Shown one piece after another: positions 59,544 to 64,000 of a stretch of 64,000 nt of DNA (positions within the stretch are counted from its first letter, which is position 1; the number at the start of each line of letters is the position of its first letter). The translations under genes were made by a program, and so were the position numbers. Origin of the DNA: Enterococcus phoeniculicola ATCC BAA-412. GTDB lineage: Bacteria > Bacillota > Bacilli > Lactobacillales > Enterococcaceae. The stretch is from the NCBI RefSeq assembly GCF_000407505.1, contig NZ_ASWE01000002.1, positions 744,001 to 808,000 of the forward strand, given 5' to 3'. The notes under the pieces were generated by a model. The model did not search any database. It saw nothing but the letters and a program-made list of their open reading frames with translations, and was not told the origin of the DNA.

Positions 59544-59577
59544 GCTTTTGAAAATGAGTTTCCTCATTTTCAAAAGC
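59544..59577 (-). terminator. Terminator of tig
   Basis: On the minus strand, GCTTTTGAAAATGAG pairs perfectly with CTCATTTTCAAAAGC around a 4-base loop, followed by TTTTTT. It lies about 15 bases after the tig stop. Confidence 0.92.
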
Positions 59578-59590
59578 CCTATATAACAGA

Positions 59591-60874
59591 TTATTTTTCA
59601 GTAGCAGTTGAAGTAATTGTTTCTACTGCTTTTTTCATTGCAATATCATGTTTTAACATGTCTTCAGTAAGAACATTTTTAATTTGATCTTCAGGCATGT
59701 TGTATGTTTCAGATAATTCTTTGATTTCAGCGGCAATTTCTTCTTCTGTCGCATCAATATTTTCAGCTGCAGCAATTGCTTCAATCACAAGATTTGTTTT
59801 TGTGCGAATTTCTGCTTCGCCTTCAAATTGCGTATGCAAGTCTGCTTCTGTTGTACCAGTTAATTGATAGTACATCTCTGGAGCAATTCCTTGACGCTGC
59901 ATATTGTTTAAGAATTCATCCATTGAACGGTGAACTTCATCGTGAACCATAACGTGTGGTAAGTCAAGAATTTCAGCATTTTCTACTGCTTGGCGAATAG
60001 CTGCTTCATCTTTTGCTTCATCAGCTGCTTTTTCTTTCGTTTCTGTTAATTCTTTACGATATTTTTCTTTCAATTCAGCTAACGTTTCAACTTCTTCATC
60101 AACATCTTTTGCAAATTCATCATCTAATTCAGGCAATTCTTTTGCTTTGACTTCATGAAGAGTTACTTTAAAGACTGCTTCTTTTCCAGCTAGTTCTTCT
60201 GCTTGGTAGTCTTCTGGGAAAGTAACTGTCACATCAAAGCTTTCGCCAGCTTTATGACCAACTACTTGCTCTTCGAATCCAGGGATAAATGAACCAGAAC
60301 CTAATTCTAGAGAATAGTTTTCTCCTTTTCCACCTTCAAAGGCTTCTTCGCCGACGAATCCTTCAAAGTCAATTACTGTTGTGTCGCCATCAGCTGCTGC
60401 TTCATCTTCTTTGATTACTAATTCAGCTTGAGCTTCTTGTTCGCGTTTGATGCGTGCATCTACGTCTTCATCAGTTACTTCGCGATCTTGTTTTTCAACT
60501 GTTAAGTTTTTATATTCACCTAATTTTACTTCAGGTTTTACTGTTACTTCAGCAGTAATTGTCCAGTCTTCGCCTTTATTCATGCTTTCAACATCAATTT
60601 TTGGTTGTGATACTGGGTCAATTCCGGCTTCTTTTACAGCAGCTTCATAAGCTTCTGGTAATACAGCGTTAAGTGCGTCTTCATATAAGGCTTCTTCACC
60701 GTACATGCTGTTAAACATTTGACGAGATACTTTTCCTTTACGGAATCCAGGAACGTTTAGGTTTCCTTTTACTTTGTTGAACGCAGTTGTTAATCCTTTT
60801 TGGATTACCTCTTGTTCGATTGTAAATGTTAATACACCATCATTAGTGCCTTTTTTTTCCCATTTTGCAGTCAT
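59591..60874 (-). CDS. tig: Trigger factor
   Basis: The 427-residue chaperone has the ribosome-docking loop [12 protein letters not shown] (about 44-55), a PPIase FKBP-like middle domain ([48 protein letters not shown]), and a helical C-terminal domain. It binds nascent chains at the tunnel exit. CGGAGGG precedes the ATG. It has a perfect terminator, so it is transcribed alone. Confidence 0.97.
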   Translation of the reverse strand: MTAKWEKKGTNDGVLTFTIEQEVIQKGLTTAFNKVKGNLNVPGFRKGKVSRQMFNSMYGEEALYEDALNAVLPEAYEAAVKEAGIDPVSQPKIDVESMNKGEDWTITAEVTVKPEVKLGEYKNLTVEKQDREVTDEDVDARIKREQEAQAELVIKEDEAAADGDTTVIDFEGFVGEEAFEGGKGENYSLELGSGSFIPGFEEQVVGHKAGESFDVTVTFPEDYQAEELAGKEAVFKVTLHEVKAKELPELDDEFAKDVDEEVETLAELKEKYRKELTETKEKAADEAKDEAAIRQAVENAEILDLPHVMVHDEVHRSMDEFLNNMQRQGIAPEMYYQLTGTTEADLHTQFEGEAEIRTKTNLVIEAIAAAENIDATEEEIAAEIKELSETYNMPEDQIKNVLTEDMLKHDIAMKKAVETITSTATEK

Positions 60875-61011
60875 TTGTTTCCCTCCGAATAAATAAAAAA
60901 TTTATACACGATTTTGTGTTATGCATACTTTTAAATAGTACACTAACCCTTGTAAATTGTAAACATTTAGCATAGCAACAAATAATTTTTTTACCTATTT
61001 TTCATTATTCC

Positions 61012-61977
61012 CTACTGAAAATACAGTTTTTGTATTTGTTCTTGTAATTGTTCTTTCAACTGCTGGATTGCTTCCCACTCATTTTCCTCCAGTCGGGCAT
61101 CTGCTTGAAGATTATATTCAGCGTAATCAACAAGATAGCTAACTGCCCACAAATATGGATTCTTTATTTTTTCGTCTGCATATGGAAAAAGAAGAGCAAA
61201 ATGTAAACGAACTTCATTCATCATATTCAATAATAAAGAAGGATTATCATTTACCAGCTTTTCTTCTAGCAGATTAGAAACCTGTTGGTAGGTCTTTGCT
61301 GATGCAGGCAACAAGAGGTTTTTAGGGACTACTGTATACAGTTTTTCATCCAACCAAAGAAAATCATACGTTTGTTCACTTTGTATTTTTACGAGCTCTT
61401 CTAACACTTTTGATCGAACAAGCTGATGTAGAAGCTCATCCTTTAAAAATGTTGCTGCCAGAGATTCAAAGACTTCTGTAGGAAGGGTTTCAATTTTTTT
61501 TATTTCACCCATCTGAGTAAGATAATCGGCTGTTGAAAGGGATTGAAGGTTTTTTATTCCTTCCTTCACCTTTCTATATTCCAATTGCTGGTAAGCGTGC
61601 TCAGTTTGCGTAATTTGTTCCTGATAGTCATCTAATAAATGTTGCTCATCCGTGTTGGCCGTTTCTCTCTTTGATCCGATTAAACTCGTTGCCTGTATGA
61701 ACAAACGCTTTTGAAGTAAGACTTGTAAATATAAGCCTAAGTAATCAATAGACTTGAAATAATCATGCCACATTTCTTTAGCGTACTCAAACGCTTTATC
61801 TGCCTCTCCTAATTCCAATAAAGTTGAAACTAATAAAAGATTCACAGAAAAATCCTGCTCTAAATCATAAGCAGAAGAAAAATATTCAGTTGCCTTAAGC
61901 AGTTCTCCTTCATCTAAAGCATGTTTTCCCAGTCGGACAAGGCGTTGAAATTCTTTTGGAAATTCTATTTGATTCAT
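61012..61977 (-). CDS. TPR-like repeat protein, unknown function
   Basis: A 321-residue soluble helical protein. The first 100 residues (RLVRLGKHALDEGELLKATEYFSSAYDLEQDFSVNLLLVSTLLELGEADKAFEYAKEMW) repeat a helix-turn-helix pattern with Gly/Ala at tight packing places, as in TPR proteins. The rest has two further amphipathic helical blocks. No enzyme motif is visible. It lies 22 bases after the RDD gene and is probably last in the sppA operon. The role is unknown; scaffold is a fair guess. Confidence 0.75.
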   Translation of the reverse strand: MNQIEFPKEFQRLVRLGKHALDEGELLKATEYFSSAYDLEQDFSVNLLLVSTLLELGEADKAFEYAKEMWHDYFKSIDYLGLYLQVLLQKRLFIQATSLIGSKRETANTDEQHLLDDYQEQITQTEHAYQQLEYRKVKEGIKNLQSLSTADYLTQMGEIKKIETLPTEVFESLAATFLKDELLHQLVRSKVLEELVKIQSEQTYDFLWLDEKLYTVVPKNLLLPASAKTYQQVSNLLEEKLVNDNPSLLLNMMNEVRLHFALLFPYADEKIKNPYLWAVSYLVDYAEYNLQADARLEENEWEAIQQLKEQLQEQIQKLYFQ

Positions 61978-61999
61978 GTTCGTCCTCTTTCTTAATAGA

Positions 62000-62722
62000 C
62001 TATCCTTTCACTTGTTTGTTAAAGGCTAAGACAGTATTAATGGTTACAACACTCGTGTTTGAAAGAAAATCACCAATATGTTGCTTTTTCCCACTAAAAA
62101 TAGTGGGTAGGTAGCCTATCATTAACAATGGATATTTCAATATAAATCTGCAGGCTCCCTCGCGAATGAGCACCGTTTGCCAACTAAGCTTCTCTTCGTC
62201 AAAACTAATGACTTGAATGCCAAAAATCATTTTTCCGATAGTCTGTCCATTAGTTAATTTTGTAACTAAAATAAAATAGGCTAGATAAATCAGTAAACTC
62301 ACTAATGCATAGATACTCCAAAAGTAGCTATCTTTTGTCCATCCGGCAACTGAAAAAATGGAACCTATTGAAATAGAAGTAATCGCCTGAATGCACAAAA
62401 TATCGATGATAAAAGCAAATCCTCTAATCCAAAATCCTGCAAAAAAGTAAGCGGGGAAATCATGAACCTTAGGTATCCTCTTTTCTTCTTCAAATGAGTG
62501 CCAAGCTTCTTGCTTTTGCTTCACTTCTTCTTCTGAATAAGTTGTTTTATTTCGCTCTTCAATAAGCTGATTATAGAACGCTTGATTTGGACCGACTTGA
62601 GGCTCTAACGGTTTCTCAGCTTGTGGAGTCGTTTCTTTTTTTGTTGTACCAGTTAGTGTATTGTTTTTCTCATCAGTTGAGGTTAGTTGAACAGACGGCT
62701 CTTTTTGATTTTCATCACTCAT
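62000..62722 (-). CDS. RDD-family membrane protein
   Basis: The 240-residue protein has a roughly 85-residue acidic/Thr-rich N-terminal cytosolic region and an RDD domain from about 95: FFAGFWIRGFAFIIDILCIQAI, YFWSIYALVSLLIYLAYFILV, and TIGKMIFGIQVIS, with a third membrane helix (FILKYPLLMIGYLPTIF). RDD proteins are small membrane proteins, some reported as cation/proton antiporters. The ATG at 62722 has GAGGTGAA upstream and follows the sppA stop by a single base. Confidence 0.85.
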   Translation of the reverse strand: MSDENQKEPSVQLTSTDEKNNTLTGTTKKETTPQAEKPLEPQVGPNQAFYNQLIEERNKTTYSEEEVKQKQEAWHSFEEEKRIPKVHDFPAYFFAGFWIRGFAFIIDILCIQAITSISIGSIFSVAGWTKDSYFWSIYALVSLLIYLAYFILVTKLTNGQTIGKMIFGIQVISFDEEKLSWQTVLIREGACRFILKYPLLMIGYLPTIFSGKKQHIGDFLSNTSVVTINTVLAFNKQVKG

Positions 62723-62723
62723 C

Positions 62724-63752
62724 TTATTCACCTCCGTAATAGTACATAGCTTTCGGTGCCTCAGAGGTACCTATACTTTTAAGTAACGCTTGAACCTGAC
62801 TACTTTCAGAAGGCTGCAGTCCTTGAATTTGAGCAAGCTTTGCACCTAACCACGTGCTGGCAAACCCAGAGCTCTTCACGCTGTATTGTACATATTGAGC
62901 ATCTTCTAATCCATAATCTTTTCTTAACGCTTTAAGCGCTTCATCAGGAAAGCCGATTTCATCAATAAGCCCTGCATCTAATGCTTGTTGTCCGTCATAA
63001 ATTCGACCATCAGCAATTTTTTTTACTTCCTCTTCGCTCATTTTTCTGCCTTCTGAAACAACACCTACAAAACGATTATATGCACTATCAATGTAGGCTT
63101 GAAGTACTTCTTCTTCTTCTTTTGTTTCAGGTCTTGTTCCAGAGCCCATATCTTTTAATGCGCCACTTTTCACCGTTGCATCCTCGACACCTAATTTTTC
63201 AAGCAGACCAGAATAATTCAAGCTAGACATAATTACACCGATTGATCCTGTTACAGTCTCTTGCGTTGCAAAAATTTTATCTGCGTGTGCTGAAATATAA
63301 TAACCGCCACTGGCAGCCATATTCTTCATACTGACGTAGATAGGAATTTTATTGTCCTGCTGTAGCTCTTGCAAAGCACGTGCTAATTCGGCACTTTCGT
63401 AGACTCCTCCTCCTGGTGTATTCACTTCAAGAAGTACGGCTTTAACGCTTGGGGATTTTTTGATTGCTTGGATTTGATCAAGCAACTCTTCATGGTTATA
63501 GGTTTCTGTAGAAAATAATCCGCCACTTCCACCTGTTATTGTTCCTTCTACTTGGATTTTTGCAATTTTGTCAGAAGAGCTTCCATCTTCCAGAACAGTT
63601 TCTGACAATTGGTTTGATCCATATAATAAAGTATTTATTGAAGACAATTCATCTGTCTCTTTTGTTTCTTTTTTTGTAAGTCCCGCAGTAATCCCTGAGA
63701 AAATAAATAATGCGACAGCAATTCCGACGGCTACCCAACGTTTGGCATTCAT
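62724..63752 (-). CDS. sppA: Signal peptide peptidase SppA
   Basis: The 342-residue membrane serine protease has an N-terminal anchor (WVAVGIAVALFIFSGITAGL), the catalytic Ser148 in NMAASGGYYISAHADKI and Lys200 in SGALKDMGSGTRP, one residue from the Ser147/Lys199 pair of B. subtilis SppA. It degrades cleaved signal peptides. GGGAGGAG precedes the ATG. It is followed at once by RDD and TPR-like genes, probably one operon. Confidence 0.94.
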   Translation of the reverse strand: MNAKRWVAVGIAVALFIFSGITAGLTKKETKETDELSSINTLLYGSNQLSETVLEDGSSSDKIAKIQVEGTITGGSGGLFSTETYNHEELLDQIQAIKKSPSVKAVLLEVNTPGGGVYESAELARALQELQQDNKIPIYVSMKNMAASGGYYISAHADKIFATQETVTGSIGVIMSSLNYSGLLEKLGVEDATVKSGALKDMGSGTRPETKEEEEVLQAYIDSAYNRFVGVVSEGRKMSEEEVKKIADGRIYDGQQALDAGLIDEIGFPDEALKALRKDYGLEDAQYVQYSVKSSGFASTWLGAKLAQIQGLQPSESSQVQALLKSIGTSEAPKAMYYYGGE

Positions 63753-63764
63753 CTGTACTCCTCC

Positions 63765-64000
63765 CTAATATAAATTACGCAAAACAACGATGGTTTCACT
63801 CTCACCAGTTGCATGCGTTTTTTCTGCTTTTTCTTCTAAGGAATAACCGAGGAAAATTTCTTTAGTCAGCTCATCCTGTACTTTAAATTGCTTTGCTTGT
63901 TCAGCTGTTAAGGCATCTGGCGCAACTTCTTGTAAGCTGTCCCAACCAGTATCTAAAAATACTTTTGTATCATCTGAGATATTAGCATTTGCTTCCAGTG
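63765..64000 (-). CDS. C-terminal part of an unrecognised protein (5' end outside window)
   Basis: An open minus-strand frame enters at 64000 and ends at a TAG at 63765. It encodes 77 residues: LEANANISDDTKVFLDTGWD, then SLQEVAPDALTAEQAKQFKV, ending EKTHATGESETIVVLRNLY. It is acidic, without a membrane segment. The stop lies 12 bases before the sppA ATG, suggesting it is upstream in the same operon. I do not recognise the family from this fragment. Confidence 0.7.
   Translation of the reverse strand, partial: LEANANISDDTKVFLDTGWDSLQEVAPDALTAEQAKQFKVQDELTKEIFLGYSLEEKAEKTHATGESETIVVLRNLY

Overview
The window is low-GC Firmicutes DNA, and the gene content points to the Lactobacillales, most likely Enterococcus. 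Supporting signs are a WxL / DUF916 surface-protein cluster, a small LPKTN-anchored protein, oleate hydratase, a TcyP-type cystine carrier, and a core block (tig, clpX, engB, fruR-fruK-fruA, pcrA, ligA, gatCAB, dagK, rlmCD) arranged much as I recall it in Enterococcus faecalis. The species is not determined. I see no tRNA or rRNA gene, CRISPR array, prophage or insertion sequence. Both ends cut a gene: tex on the left and an unrecognised gene on the right, both on the minus strand.

Layout. 1-9.7 kb: mostly single minus-strand housekeeping genes (tex, PP2A-like phosphatase, trhO, a VOC protein, tcyP, a DUF1149-like gene, and a compact HAD / UPF0210 / ACT-domain group). 9.8-12.3 kb: a small ABC system with one ATPase and three membrane proteins. 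12.5-15.6 kb: a zinc-ribbon membrane protein, a short degenerate LCP-like protein, and an oligo-1,6-glucosidase with CcpA-type sites. 15.8-17.6 kb: plus-strand oleate hydratase. 17.7-24.7 kb: cell-surface region with two WxL proteins, an LPKTN protein, a WxL-interacting (DUF916-type) protein, and an 856-residue secreted protein with seven GW-like repeats and an NlpC/P60-like C-terminus. 25-36.5 kb: a glycan-use locus on the minus strand (two permeases, a lipoprotein binding protein, GH29, GH20, GH38, GH3). 36.7-40.6 kb: a divergent plus-strand DUF624 gene and a YesM/YesN-type two-component system. 41.2-51.4 kb: minus-strand core genes rlmCD, dagK, gatBAC, ligA, pcrA. 51.7-55.3 kb: plus-strand fructose operon. 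55.6-64 kb: an unknown 444-residue protein, a 51-residue SPJ_0845-type protein, engB, clpX, tig, a repeat-type helical protein, an RDD protein, sppA, and the truncated last gene.

How the genes work together. The 25-40.6 kb block reads as one system. An oligosaccharide is bound by the lipoprotein, imported through the two LplB/LplC-like permeases (no ATPase is encoded here, so a shared MsmX-type ATPase is expected), and trimmed in the cytosol by fucosidase, hexosaminidase, alpha-mannosidase and a GH3 enzyme, none of which has a signal peptide. The combination fits host N-glycan or other glycoprotein oligosaccharides. The divergent sensor kinase and AraC-type regulator probably control it, and a cre-like site sits inside the main promoter. 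A strong hairpin with a T-tract lies between the binding-protein gene and the glycosidase genes.

Beyond genes, the most notable structure is a family of dispersed imperfect elements (about 3.2, 12.5, 18.8, 19.1 and 40.7 kb, with a partial copy near 55.5 kb). Each full copy has a hairpin of the GGGACATAACT type followed by a TAATAAAGGTTGGAACAGAAG-like segment. All sit at gene 3' ends or between genes. Two copies in inverted orientation form a 350-bp composite between the WxL genes and the DUF916-type gene.
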